From Adenanthera pavonina (taxonomy: Eukaryota; Streptophyta; Magnoliopsida; Fabales; Fabaceae), in contig JAIVEN010000013.1 of assembly GCA_026686845.1 (NCBI GenBank), forward strand, positions 578,001-642,000: 64,000 nucleotides of DNA. Reading direction: 5' to 3'. The notes below the pieces were generated by a model. The model was not told where the DNA came from and did no database searches. It saw only the letters and a list, made by a program, of their open reading frames with translations. Below, piece after piece: positions 48,976 to 59,745 of this stretch (position 1 is its first letter; every line of letters starts with the position of its first letter). The translations under genes and the position numbers were made by a program.

Positions 48976-49642
48976 TGTTGGGTGTGGGTTCCCTTTCTAT
49001 ATGAAGAAAGACTCAAATCTAACATCCCATTATGTGCCTCACTTATTTAAGTGAAGATGAGTCATATTAGGAAATAAGAGTGAGATCATATTCAAATTAG
49101 AACAATCGTTTTTAAGAGAGGTGAAGAGCAAAACATATTTTCACACATCAACAAAATAGTCACGGAAAAAATTCATTTACGAATTTGTTAACTATTGTTT
49201 CACACTGAAATTCTGTCAGCAGGTTTGAGACATCTAGTTCTTCATTTTCAATGGTTAGATTGTCATTTCGTGGTCTGGTATGAGAGCTATTCAATTCGTA
49301 CTAAATCTGAAATTTTGGGGGTTTTTTCATCATCTTGATTCTCTATTGTAAGCATTTTACTTTGATTGTTGGAGGAGATGTTAGCACTGATTTATGCACT
49401 TGATTGAAACTCTGTTATACCCCTATTTTGATCATAGAGGAGCTATTTTCATTAGTCTAGACAATCCGTGGTTTTTACCCTTACCTTGAGGGGTTTTCTA
49501 CATTAAAAATCTTGGTATTTCTTGATATAATTGTAGTTTTTATATTTTGTCATATATTTGTTTAATTGCTTCTCATAAATTCTTACAAGTATGAGAGATT
49601 TATTTCCACTGCATATATATTACTATGTTATTGTTCCTATCA
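48976..49642 (+). repeat. 5' LTR of the copia element
   Basis: 667 bp, TG...CA ends, aligned along its length with the copy at 51443-52095 (for example AGAGCTATTCAATTCGTACT in both). Confidence 0.95.
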
Positions 49643-49660
49643 GAGTGACATCAACAGGGA

Positions 49661-51420
49661 GTGCAACATAACTATCCCGATGATAGACAGTTTGGAAATG
49701 GGTTGGATGTTCCAACAAATAGCGTTGAAAAGCAACATAAGTCACAAGATGAGAATCTAGATGATGCACTTGGCCCCCCTCAAGTTCAACTCACGAGGTT
49801 TAATAGGCAAAGACAACCATCTAAAAGGTATCATTCTAATGAATATGTGATCTTGATTGATAGGGGAGAACCTGAGTGTTTTGAAGTGGCCATGGAAAGT
49901 GAAGAAAAACAAACTGGATAGAATACAGAATGAAATGAAACCTTTACATGGCAATTACACATTTGATTTGGTGAAGTTGGCTAAGGGCAAAAGGACGTTG
50001 GACAATAAGTGGACTTATAAGGTAAAGCATGAGAGCAATTCTACATCTCCGAGATATAAAGCTAAGTTAGTGGCGAAAGGCTATAGTTAGAAAAAAGGAG
50101 TTGATTTTAACAAAATTTTCTCTCTTGTGGTGAAGATTTCATCCATTAGAATTGTGTTGAGTTTGGCTACTACTTTTGATTTAAAGGTGAAGCATATGGA
50201 TGTGAAGACTAATTTTTTGCATAGTGATTTGGAGGAAGAGATTTACACAAAGCAACTCGTTAGTCTTCATGTTATAGGCAAAGAAGATTATGTGTGTAGA
50301 TTGAGAAAGAGCTTAATGATTTGAAGCAGGTTCCAAGGCAATGGTATAAGAAGTTTGAGTATGTTATGTGTGAGCAAAGCTACAAGAAAACTACTTCTGA
50401 TCATCGTGTTTTCATTAAAAAATTTTTTGATGATGAATTCATTATTCTATTAGCGTATGTTGATGACATGCTTATTATTGGAAAAAATGTTTTTAGGATT
50501 GACAGGTTGAAGAAGCAATTGGGTGAATCATTTACCATGAAAGATATGGGGCCTGCTAAATAGATTCTTGGCATAAAAATCTAGTGTGATAGAAAGGAAA
50601 ATAAGCTTAGGCTATCTTAGGAACACTACATTGTAAAAGTGTTTCAGAAATTTCAAATGAAAAATACTAAGGCAGTAAGCACTCCACTGGCTATTCATTT
50701 TAAATTAAGTACTAAATAAAGTCCTTCAAATGAAGTTGAGAAGTTGGATATAGAGAGGGTTCCCTATATATCTGCAGTAGGTAGTTTGATGTATGCAATG
50801 GTATGCATAAGACCTGATATAGTGAATGTTGTTGGTAAAGTCAGTAGATTTTTATCAAACCTAGGTAGAGAGTATTAAAATGTTGTGAAATGGATTCTGA
50901 AGTATCTTTGTGGTACTGTTGGTATAAGGCTTTATTTTGGAGGTGATAAGCCTACTCTTGAGGGGTACATAACTCAGATATGGCTGGAGATATCAATTCT
51001 AGAAAGTCTATTTCGAGTTATTTAATTAAATTTGAGGGGGGAGTTGTGGCTTAACAATCTAAGTTGCATAAATGTATAGCTTTGTCTACAATAGAGACAG
51101 AGTTCATTACTATTACTGAAGCATGCAAGGAATTGTTATGGTTAAAGAAATTCTTGTAGAAGCTTGGTTTTACTCAAGACAAATATTTGTTATTTTGTAA
51201 TAGTTAAAGTGCTATTCATCTTGGTAAGAATCGAACTTTTCATTCAAAGTCCAAACATATTGATGTGAGGTATCATTGAATACGTGATGTTTTGGATGCT
51301 AAGATGTTGGAGCTGGCAAAAATTCATACTAATGATAATATTGCTGATATGATGACTAAGGCATTACTGAGATGGAAGTTTGAAATTTGTTGTAAGATTG
51401 TTAGGTTAGCAATCATCTCC
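49661..51420 (+). pseudogene. copia reverse transcriptase-RNase H remnant
   Basis: The linker (DRGEPECFEVAMESEEKQ) leads into GKRTLDNKWTYKVKHES and YKAKLVAKGYS, then the RT core KVKHMDVKTNFLHSDLEEEI and the catalytic LLAYVDDMLII (YVDD, about 50456-50467). RNase H relics follow (PYISAVGSLMYAMVCIRPDI, GKVSRFLSNLGREY). Many in-frame stops occur, several at codons where the family has Q or W, and frame shifts increase towards the end. It once copied element RNA into DNA. Confidence 0.92.
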
Positions 51421-51442
51421 ACATAGTTGTAAGAGGGAGACA

Positions 51443-52095
51443 TGTTGGGTGTGGGCTACCTTCCTATGTGGAGAAAGACCCAAATCTAAAAGTCCATTAT
51501 GTGTTTCACTTATTTAAATGGAGCGGGGTCATATTAGGGTATGCGAGTGAGGTCATATTCAAGTTAGAATAGTCACCTTTAAGAGAAAAGAAGAGAAAAA
51601 TGTTATTTTCACACATCAATAGAGTAATCACGGGAAAAATTCATTTACAAATTTGCTAATCGTTGGATCGCGTTGAAATTTTGTTAGCAAATTTGAGACA
51701 TCTGGTTATTCATTTTCAACGGTTGGATCACATTTCTTAGTCTGATGTAAGAGCTATTCAATTCGTACTGAATCTAAATTTTGGGTTTTTTTTATCTTCT
51801 TGATTCTTTATTATAAGTTTTTTTCTTTAATTGTTAGGAGAGCCGTTTGATATTTATTTATGCACTTGATTGAAACTCTATTGTACTCATATTTTGATCA
51901 TAATGGAGCTATTTTTATTGATCTGGATAACCTGTGGTTTTTACCCTTTTTCACGTTAAAAATCTTGGTATCTCTTGATATTTTTGTAGTGTTTATATTT
52001 TGATATATATTTGTTTGATTGTTTTTCATAAATTCTTGTAAGTATAAGAGATTTATCTTCTTTGCATATTTGTTAGTCTATCACTGTTTCTATCA
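51443..52095 (+). repeat. 3' LTR of the copia element
   Basis: 653 bp, preceded by the polypurine tract and followed by TGATG. It differs from the 5' LTR by many substitutions and small gaps, so the insertion is not recent. Confidence 0.95.
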
Positions 52096-52256
52096 TGATG
52101 TTGGACTATCTGACCAGCAACAGTTTTAGTTGCAATTCATGCACAAAACTAGTCTCCTTAGTATTACTATTTTGAGAGGAATACTGCCTATGCTATGTCC
52201 AACACCGCACCATCTTTGCACATCTTTATGATTGTGCCTTTTCATTTAATATATAA

Positions 52257-52429
52257 GTGCTCGTTTGTATTATTTTTTTATAAAAGATCTTTTAGAATAA
52301 CCACAATTTATAAAAATGAAATTTGGATAAAAGTAGAGAAGTTTACTATAAATCTGTTTGGATAAAAAAAGAAAAAATAATAGTTAGAAACCATGATGTA
52401 ATTTACAAAAATACAAACCAAATGTGTAC
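52257..52429. mobile_element. Tourist-like MITE unit A1
   Basis: Flanked by TAA (52254-52256, 52430-52432). Ends GTGCTCGTTTGTATTA and, reversed, GTACACATTTGGTTTG. It is an inverted copy of the neighbouring unit A2. Confidence 0.7.
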
Positions 52430-52432
52430 TAA

Positions 52433-52606
52433 GGGCCTGTTTGATTTGTATTTTTGCAAATCAAACCATGGTTTCTAACCATCATTTTTTCCTTTTTCAT
52501 TCAAACAGGTTTTCAGTAAACTTTTCAACTTTTATCCAAATTTCATTTTTATAAATTGTGATTATTTTAAAAGATCTTTTATAAAAAAGGTAAACCAAAC
52601 GGACAC
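52433..52606. mobile_element. Tourist-like MITE unit A2
   Basis: Flanked by TAA (52430-52432, 52607-52609). Ends GGGCCTGTTTGATTTG and, reversed, GTGTCCGTTTGGTTTA. Nearly the reverse complement of A1 over its length, so A1 and A2 together form a palindrome of about 350 bp. Confidence 0.7.
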
Positions 52607-52609
52607 TAA

Positions 52610-52989
52610 GTGCCTGTTTGGTTTCACGTTTTGCAAACGTAACCATGGTTTTTTAAAAGATGTGTTTGGGCAAACACAGATGAAATGCAAACTGACTTTT
52701 TGAAAAATGAAAAGTGGGTTAAACTGTGGTTTTGGAAAAGGAGGGGAAAAGTTACTTTGCCTTTAACAAAACGTAGATTTTGAAAAAGGAGAAACAAATT
52801 TACTCTATATTATACATCTAAAAGTACTTTTAACCCCTATTATCCAAACAGATTTTTTGTCAAACTTACTTTTACAAAAAGAATATTCAAATATAACAAC
52901 TTCCAACAAATTTACTTTATCTAAACTTCATTTTTATAAACTTCATTTATCTTAACTTAATTTTATAAAACGAAGAACCAAACGGGCCC
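52610..52989. mobile_element. Tourist-like MITE unit B
   Basis: Flanked by TAA (52607-52609, 52990-52992). Ends GTGCCTGTTTGGTTTC and, reversed, GGGCCCGTTTGGTTCT. The interior is distinct from A1 and A2. 380 bp, non-coding. Confidence 0.7.
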
Positions 52990-53474
52990 TAAATCTATAT
53001 GTAGACGTCCGTTTCCACGGCCAACACAAGACAAGTGAAAAGGTCTGATGATTAGCTAGCGCTAAAACAAAAGCTAACTTGTTTTTTTGGGCCAACAAAG
53101 CAAAAAAAGAACAAAAAGCTAACTTCTTTTTGGGTTGAGCCCTTACGGTTTTGTACAGGCCCATCTTTGGTCTTTTTGTTGTCTAAAGTTGGTGCGTGTT
53201 CTAATTGGCCCAACACAGGCCCATTATCAGGAGTGGATTAACACCAACCGTTGACAATTGCTTCCTTTTGATTTGATATTCATTAAAGATGCACCCAAAC
53301 AAGAAACAGAGGAGAAGCGTAAGCTTATGATCAAAGCGAAATTTTTATATTTGATACCACAGTGGGAACATTGTAATTTTTATTTTTAGCTAGCAAGGAA
53401 ATGGGAAAGAATAATAGTAATGATGATGTTAAAAAAGAATGAGGCTAGAGCAGTGGAGGTGAAGAGGGATGGGT

Positions 53475-54814
53475 TCATGACCAAGAGCCATCGTCGCATG
53501 GAGAACAAGCCTGTTTTGCAATATCAGAGATCTGAACCCCAGAGTCGTATATGACCCCATTCTTCCAGTCGGCAGGTAGCACCTTTGGCGCCCATATCCA
53601 TTTCCCATCATACCCCGACGTTACCACCATCCTCAACTGCAATGCACCCGCTGGTACCCTGTCTGTCTCCCATATTGCCCCACCATTCCTTCTGCTAATG
53701 AAACCCCAATTTGAAGACCCTACCTGCTTTCACATTCAAACCTTCTTTATCACCTGCCTGCCTTCATATCGCTTAATTCAATCTACTTGTTAGGCATTTC
53801 GCAAATAGATACATACCTGAGCAACATCCACGCCTACAATCTCCGTTTGCCCGCCCTGATACAAGAATTTAATTGCCAAGTAATCTGGTTTCTTGCTTGA
53901 TTCTTCCACCCGCACTGCCAAGTTCTGGTTTTTATACACACATGGCACTCTGCTCCATTCCACCCCCACACATAACACGGTAAATCAGTTTAACTTTGAA
54001 ATCCCACTATTAGATGACAATATAAAATTAGTTTTCGCTGGCTTCGTATCTGCTGCAGCCTGCAGTGATATGTCTGATATTATACGAATTTAGACCGTTA
54101 CTCTGCTATTATTAATGCATTGTGGTGGGACCGGGGGAACAACCTAAACCACTAGGCCATTGAGAAAAGAAAGATGAACTTTATCTACAATTACATAGCA
54201 AGTAGGAATGTGGAGGTGAATTGATTAAAAATCTGACCTCTGGTATTCAACGTCAACAATGCCAAGCTTCAAAATTTGTTGACTCATGCCCTTCTGAGCC
54301 ATGTCCGAGAAGGCCCTGCTGCTGAGCACCAACTCAGTTTGATTGTTGGTGTTGAGATCGGTGACAACCACGGTGGTTCCTACTTTCGTACATAAACTCG
54401 GGTTCTTGCATCTTATCTGCAGCAAGTTATGAAATCATGAGCACGGTACGCAGAGGATCAGAAAAGAAAATGGAGAGAAGCAGAAATTGAAGAACGTAGG
54501 TACCTGAAAGCACGCACCACAAGCGGCTCCATCTTTGTATAGAGAAGGCACGGCAGCTGCGAGGTGTCCACCACGCAATCGCACGGCCAAGGAGCCATAC
54601 CCGCACGCCCCAGCTGCATACAAATATGACCTCTCAGATATTTGATCAAAATATTTAATTATTGGATTGAATGAAAGAAAGAAGAGTGGTCTAATTAATT
54701 ACAGGAAAGAGCAGAGGAGTTAGAGAAGTAGGCAGCCTTGGATTGGAAGACGCAGCGATCACAAGCAGTAGCAGAAGAAACAAGAAGGAAGAGGAAGACA
54801 AGGAAGGAAGCCAT
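53475..54814 (-). CDS. EXLA: Expansin-like A protein, 5 exons
   Basis: Exons 54703-54814, 54504-54613, 54238-54416, 53817-53949 and 53475-53723 join in phase to 260 residues, the usual length. A secretion signal covers about residues 1-17 (MASFLVFLFLLVSSATA), then CDRCVFQSKAAYF. The double-psi barrel carries SGACGYGSLAVRLRGGHLAA, DGAACGACFQ, RCKNPSLC and TTVVVTDLN; the catalytic-site HFD of true expansins is absent, as in EXLA. The C-terminal wall-binding domain shows VRVEESSKKPDYLAIKFLYQ, GGQTEIVGVDVAQ and SSNWGFISRRNGGAIWE. The tail QACSPCDDGSW is an EXLA trait. It should be secreted to the cell wall; loosening activity of EXLA proteins is not firmly shown. Nothing looks damaged. Confidence 0.96.
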
Positions 54815-57800
54815 ATTGTGTGTGTTTGTATTGTGTTGTGTTGTGTGAGGACGAAGAGGAGGTATGTATGCATAAATAGCATAGGGGATAGAAAGAAGGA
54901 GTGTGGGAAACAGATAAGCATATGTCTAAAAAGCGAGGTTATATTGATTTAAATAGTAGTAAAAAGAATGAAACTTTGATTTCAACGCTGTGGCTACGTG
55001 GGAGTGCCTAGACAAGTTAGAAAGAAAGAAAGAAAGGGACAATCATTGTGGGAAACACGGCTTGCTTGGCTCACCGACTCCGCCTGCGCACAGCACACTG
55101 GACTTGATTTTTACTACTTCTACTACATGACGGTGGGAAGAGCATTTATCTATGTGTATGCTTTTTTTTTTTTTTTAACCTGATTCAGTGGCACCAGGTG
55201 GCATTTATCTTTTTGTAATATCGGAACTTTCTGTCACACTTGCCTTTTCTTTTTAACCCACAGTAAAAGGGACGAGGCTGATTGGGCTTCTTAGGTGAAT
55301 TCTTGGTTCTATTCGAAAACCAAAAAGTAATAAGTTTGATATTCACTTGTGATCTTATTCCTTTTTTGAAAAAAAAAATTAAGGGTTCGATTCGAGACAT
55401 ATTTGATGATCTAGAGGAAATATTGATAATTTGATAGGAGCTGGCACAAGATATATTGTGGAAAACGATGAACAGATAGAGGAAGCAGAAAAGAAGGGAA
55501 AGGGGAGGGTGAGTTGGCATGATTATGAATGGATTAGAGTTGTTTCCGCGTAGAGTAATGGGTTGCCAAAAGACAAAAAGGAAAGAAGCTTTAAGATGGT
55601 CGACAAAAAAAAAAAACGAAGATTGCTTCTTAACAAAGCAGCGATAAGGTTAGATAGAAGAATGTCTATTTCATTCAGCTCATGCCCCACCTGCACTTGC
55701 CCAAAAGCTCTTCAACAGCTATGTATTTTATTTAATATATCGGGGAAAATGGGTGTGTCATCTTACGCGGATCAGTATGGCGAGGATTTTGATTTTGATT
55801 TTGATTTTGCCATTTTGGTAACGTTGTGAAAAAGAGAAAAGTAAACTGGGTCTGGGTGGGTAATCACCATTTAGGCTAGGCATAAGGGAATTGAACATCA
55901 TTTTATTTTATCCCTTTGCATCCAGCTGTCTGTCTACAGCATACCCAGGAAGGAAATTGACCCTAAATAAAACTTTGCAAAAGTTAATCATACGCTACCC
56001 TCACTTTTAATTAAATGCGATGGTCATTATGAAGTAAGCTAATTGTCATGTGGTGCTAAATAATAATATTATTAATAATAATAAAATTCCATACATCAAT
56101 TATGCGTACATACAGTCAAGAAAAATGTGGCCTTGAAATTAAGATTGGAAAAGGGTCGGTGTGTCCTGTTTCCTTTCCGTGCCTCTTTCTCATTCAGTTA
56201 TTCTTTTTCACCATGGCGTCTTCCCACAGTACAAGTAATAATGTTCCATCAGTCTTGCTTAATTACGAGCTTTATTTATGCTTACAATATTGAAATAAAA
56301 TAAGAAAAAAAAATATTTCCATATTAATAAGTGTAATTAATAAAACAGAGAGATCATTATGATTACAAAACGATATCAACAATAAAATCAAATACATCAT
56401 TGCTCTCATTCCTATTATGATTACAAAACGATATCAAAAACGGTCTTTTCATCATTGCAGTGCAGCTATTGAAGTTTGAGTTTCGTGTATGTACCAGCTG
56501 TCATGTTGAACTTGAAACAAGAAAAGAAGGAACTAAGACCCTCTCCGATTCCCTATTTGTTTGGTTTCCAGTCTGTAACTGTAAACCCAACCCAAACGCA
56601 ATATAACCATAGCCTACTCTTTCCTCTCATTCATCTCCAAAACAAGCGGATTTTGCTGTGTCTTATTGCAATCTTCATCCCCACAATTGCCAATTCAAAT
56701 TCAATGTCAACGCCACAATCCAATCCACCTTTCGTCTTATCTTTCCCCACAAAATTAAAATTCCATGTCTCTCGCTTCACTCTAATTACTCATTAGTGCG
56801 TGCTTATTATATTCATAAGATCTGTATGCATGTGGAAATGCAACATTTGCCTACTGGCTTGATGTGTAGCATCGCATTTTCTTCCCTCTTACCCTATGTT
56901 GCTCATGATTGATGGAATCATTAATATATAGAACCATTTTGAAATGTGGATGAATTTCTAAAGATTATTTACAAGTTTCTTTCTGATGATTATGCAGTAT
57001 GGGAAAACGAGAATCTTTTGCCATGCTTGCGATTCCAATATTTCTAATGCAAATTAAACCCCTGTTCCGTAAATAATTACCTGTGTATTTATTTCCTTCC
57101 GAAAGGAGGTGTCCAAATTAAGTTTTTTTTTTTGGGTGGTTTCTCAGTTGCATTTGATAATTCTAATGATTACTTATTTATAGTCCCTGTCCCCGTATGA
57201 GACAGAATGAAAGAGACAAGCCGAGCACGCACCCAACAACTGGGTAAGGAATGTGGACTTTGGAGATCGAGGTTGGGCCCACGTCGGCTGCCACTTGATT
57301 TTTATTAGCCGTTTCCTAATGAACTTCCAAGTTTGGAGTTGGAGGTAGCTCCATTAGAGTCCACCTAAAGCCTACTGCTACTGCCCATCAATCCATGGGC
57401 CTGCACGGCAGATCAGTCCATTTTCAAATGACCCGAGACCATGCCACCGGCAGTCCTCATCGGAAATGACCTGAATTTTTTTTAAAAGAAAAAAATAATA
57501 GAATAGCTCTGACGAGACTTCTCTGTTCAGGGTTACGTACATGACTTATTTTTGCATATATGACTTATACTTTTCTAAAATGTCACATCATATGGCTGTT
57601 AGCTTTTTTTCCCCTATTTTTCTCACTCTCTCTTCGTAGATTTCATGGCTGTATACACTTAAAATAGATTTGGTATACATGAAAAAGGTCTCATGAAAGA
57701 AAGGATGAGAGAGAAATTTCTATGAAATTTATTTAATACACATTATTCAAACTATCTATGAATATAAAATAATCTTTTTATGGAACTTTTCTCTCCTTTT

Positions 57801-58210
57801 CCTTCTCCCTTTCCATTTCCCTCAAAATAACTCCTTTCTACCAAGCATATCATTAATTAGGAATACGTTACTTCCAAGGTGTAAGAGTGGCTGTTAGAAT
57901 TGCTTGGTTAAATGGGCCCAAAGTAGTTTGATGAATGGTTTACTTAATCCAAAGAAACAATGCACCTTCATTGTAAACTTGTCCTTAATCATGCATGAAC
58001 ATTGTCCAAAAAAAAACCCAACCTAGTTATTTGAATAGCGTGCCCCATATCAGCATGACAAAAAGTAAACCATACCATATGATTGTGTCTACTTTTCTGA
58101 ATATATGTATGTATGAACCAGCGATGGCAAAGTATTCATACATTGAAATTTGCATTTACTGCTCTAAAGTCATTCATTTCTTGAAAGTAATCCAATGAGC
58201 CCCAAAAACC
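54815..58210. other. Intergenic region between the expansin-like gene and the SAUR pseudogene
   Basis: No gene was recognised. Open frames at 55563-55829 and 56476-56912 match nothing I know. A hexamer GATTTT repeated four times lies at about 55786-55809. A 20-bp segment (ATTATGATTACAAAACGATA) is repeated at about 56356 and 56415. Confidence 0.45.
54872..54878 (-). promoter_or_regulatory. Candidate TATA box of the expansin-like gene
   Basis: The minus strand reads CTATTTATG about 60 bp upstream of the start codon, giving a 5' UTR of about 30 nt. A guess from position and consensus. Confidence 0.35.
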
Positions 58211-58565
58211 ATGCATCAGCAAGAAGAGGATAATTCAGGTGGCTAGAAAGTGGCAGAAAAGGGCTACTGGTAGACGTAGCAAGAGAATTTCATGTCCGGT
58301 TACAAGAGGCTCACATCATGGGAATAGTTGGGCAGCAAATAAGGGGCACTTGGTAGTTTACATTATAGTACGGATCAGAAGCGATTTGTGGTTCCTATAT
58401 ATAGAATATCTAAGCAACAAGGTGGTGAAGGAACTACTGAAATGGTCGGAGGAAGAGTTTGGAGTACGAAGCAATGGACCAATTAGGTTGCCAATCGATG
58501 GCATCATGTTGGAGTACGTAATATGCCTAGTTGGACAACATATCCCTCGAGATGTCATCAATTAG
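58211..58565 (+). pseudogene. SAUR-family auxin-responsive gene, broken by three frame lesions
   Basis: The reading frame gives KWQKRATGRRSKRISCP, ANKGHLVVY, then EYLSNKVVKELLKWSEEEFG and GPIRLPIDG, the SAUR domain. The natural ATG (58211-58213) is out of frame by one extra base (C at 58214), so the following ISKKRIIQVARKWQ lacks a start. In the core, the expected TDQKRFVVPI lies in another frame at 58370-58399, bounded by a shift just before 58370 and a 4-nt TATA insertion at 58400-58403; together these restore the frame. Intact SAUR proteins (about 100 residues, no introns) regulate auxin-driven cell expansion. With the start broken, this copy is unlikely to work. Confidence 0.85.
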
Positions 58566-59479
58566 CATCTCACGCTTTCCCCTGCTCTTCTCATCATCTT
58601 CACCTCACCCAACAATCAATTATCTATGGCTTTTGAAAATTAAGCCTACTTTGATCCTTCCTCTATATATATATATTGAGTCTTATTTATTCGCTGCTGT
58701 TGCACAACTTCAATATGCATGTCAGCCTGTAATTAGCTAGCCACTATTATCTTTTTGCTTAATTGCTTACCATGTGTGGTTCATATATATAATATTTACT
58801 TTCTTTCAATTATTGAAGGATAGCGACTTGGTGGTTGATGAGGAGTTATTTTTGGGGAAAAAGATATGACGTTTGATTTAGTGCTATGCACTAAATGGGG
58901 GATCATGTGGTGTAGATACTTGACAAGTATCCACTACTCTAGTGGTTAAGGGGACTGAAATACGGTTCAAAATATGAGATTTAGATTGCACACCACCAGT
59001 CACTCTAAGCTACGTACGCATGTTTCCTACTATGTCTATGTTATGTTTAGTTGTTTTCCATTATATGATAATCTGGTATATGGTACTATTAGGTCAAATT
59101 CAAGTATTATTGAATTCAACTGAAATACTTTTTCCAATGTCATTTTTTTTATTTTTGGCCATTTACAAGGTTTGGACTCTCATTCTTACTTAAAAAAAAA
59201 CCGAGTGTCTTACACCGAACCCACCACCATTAATTATGTGTAGCATTAATTTTTAATTGGTGCCTCAAGCAGGGACAAAGACAAAGGCGTTTCAGAAATC
59301 CAAAGACAAAGGTCGCCAACTCCAATCAAGTAAAGCCTTGAGTCTTTGACCAAGTCTTTTTTTTTTTCTTTTTTAAACCACAATTCCATATTAAATTTGG
59401 ACATTTTTATTTAGTCCTAATTAACTCAAGCTTGGATGTCAAAACGAGCTTAGTCTGACCCAAATATAAGTTTGATGGT
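58566..59479. other. AT-rich stretch without recognised genes
   Basis: A segment at 58940-59010 has an A-box-like TCTAGTGGTTAAGGGGAC but no clear B box, tail or flanking duplication. Nothing else was recognised. Confidence 0.4.
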
Positions 59480-59745
59480 ATCACAATAGATGATGAGGAA
59501 TGGGGCATTTTTAAGTTGTTGGATGTAGCGTGGCAATTAGGGATCAAGAAAGAACATAAAGCATGAGTCTGATGCCAAACCAATATATAGTTGATGAGCT
59601 CCTTGAAGGAAAGAGTGAACAAGAGCTAGCACTGTATGTTGGCCATTTTTCAGATGCTGAAAAGGGACAAGCAGGTGCGTGTTAGATTCCCACCAAGAAC
59701 CACCAACTTTGTGGCTCATACACTGCCTAAAGATTGCCTTAAGGT
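59480..59745 (+). pseudogene. RNase H-like (RVT_3 type) fragment
   Basis: Pieces in more than one frame resemble the plant RNase H-like domain: VAWQLGIKKEH, ESDAKPIYS, LLEGKSEQELALY and VRVRFPPRTTNFVAHTLPK. The last matches the common 'RSANxVAHTLAR' end of this domain. It is probably from a LINE or a related gene, and is broken by a stop and shifts. Confidence 0.45.

Larger units (their letters stand above)
48976..52095 (+). mobile_element. Ty1/copia LTR retrotransposon, internally deleted, with TGATG target duplication
   Basis: Both LTRs are present (48976-49642 and 51443-52095), start TGTTGGGTGTGGG and end in CTATCA, and are flanked by a perfect 5-bp duplication TGATG (48971-48975 and 52096-52100). 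A polypurine tract AAGAGGGAGA ends two bases before the 3' LTR. The interior is only 1.8 kb and encodes just the integrase-RT linker, reverse transcriptase and RNase H; gag, protease and integrase are missing. A tRNA-Met-like TATCAGAG overlaps the 5' LTR end, possibly the primer-binding site. Damage makes it non-autonomous. Confidence 0.95.

Noticed and set aside
55380..55400. GGTTCGATTCGAG resembling a tRNA B box
   Set aside because: No A box or cloverleaf at the right distance on either strand.
58930..59015. tRNA-like A box, possible second SINE
   Set aside because: No convincing B box, A-rich tail or flanking duplication could be found.
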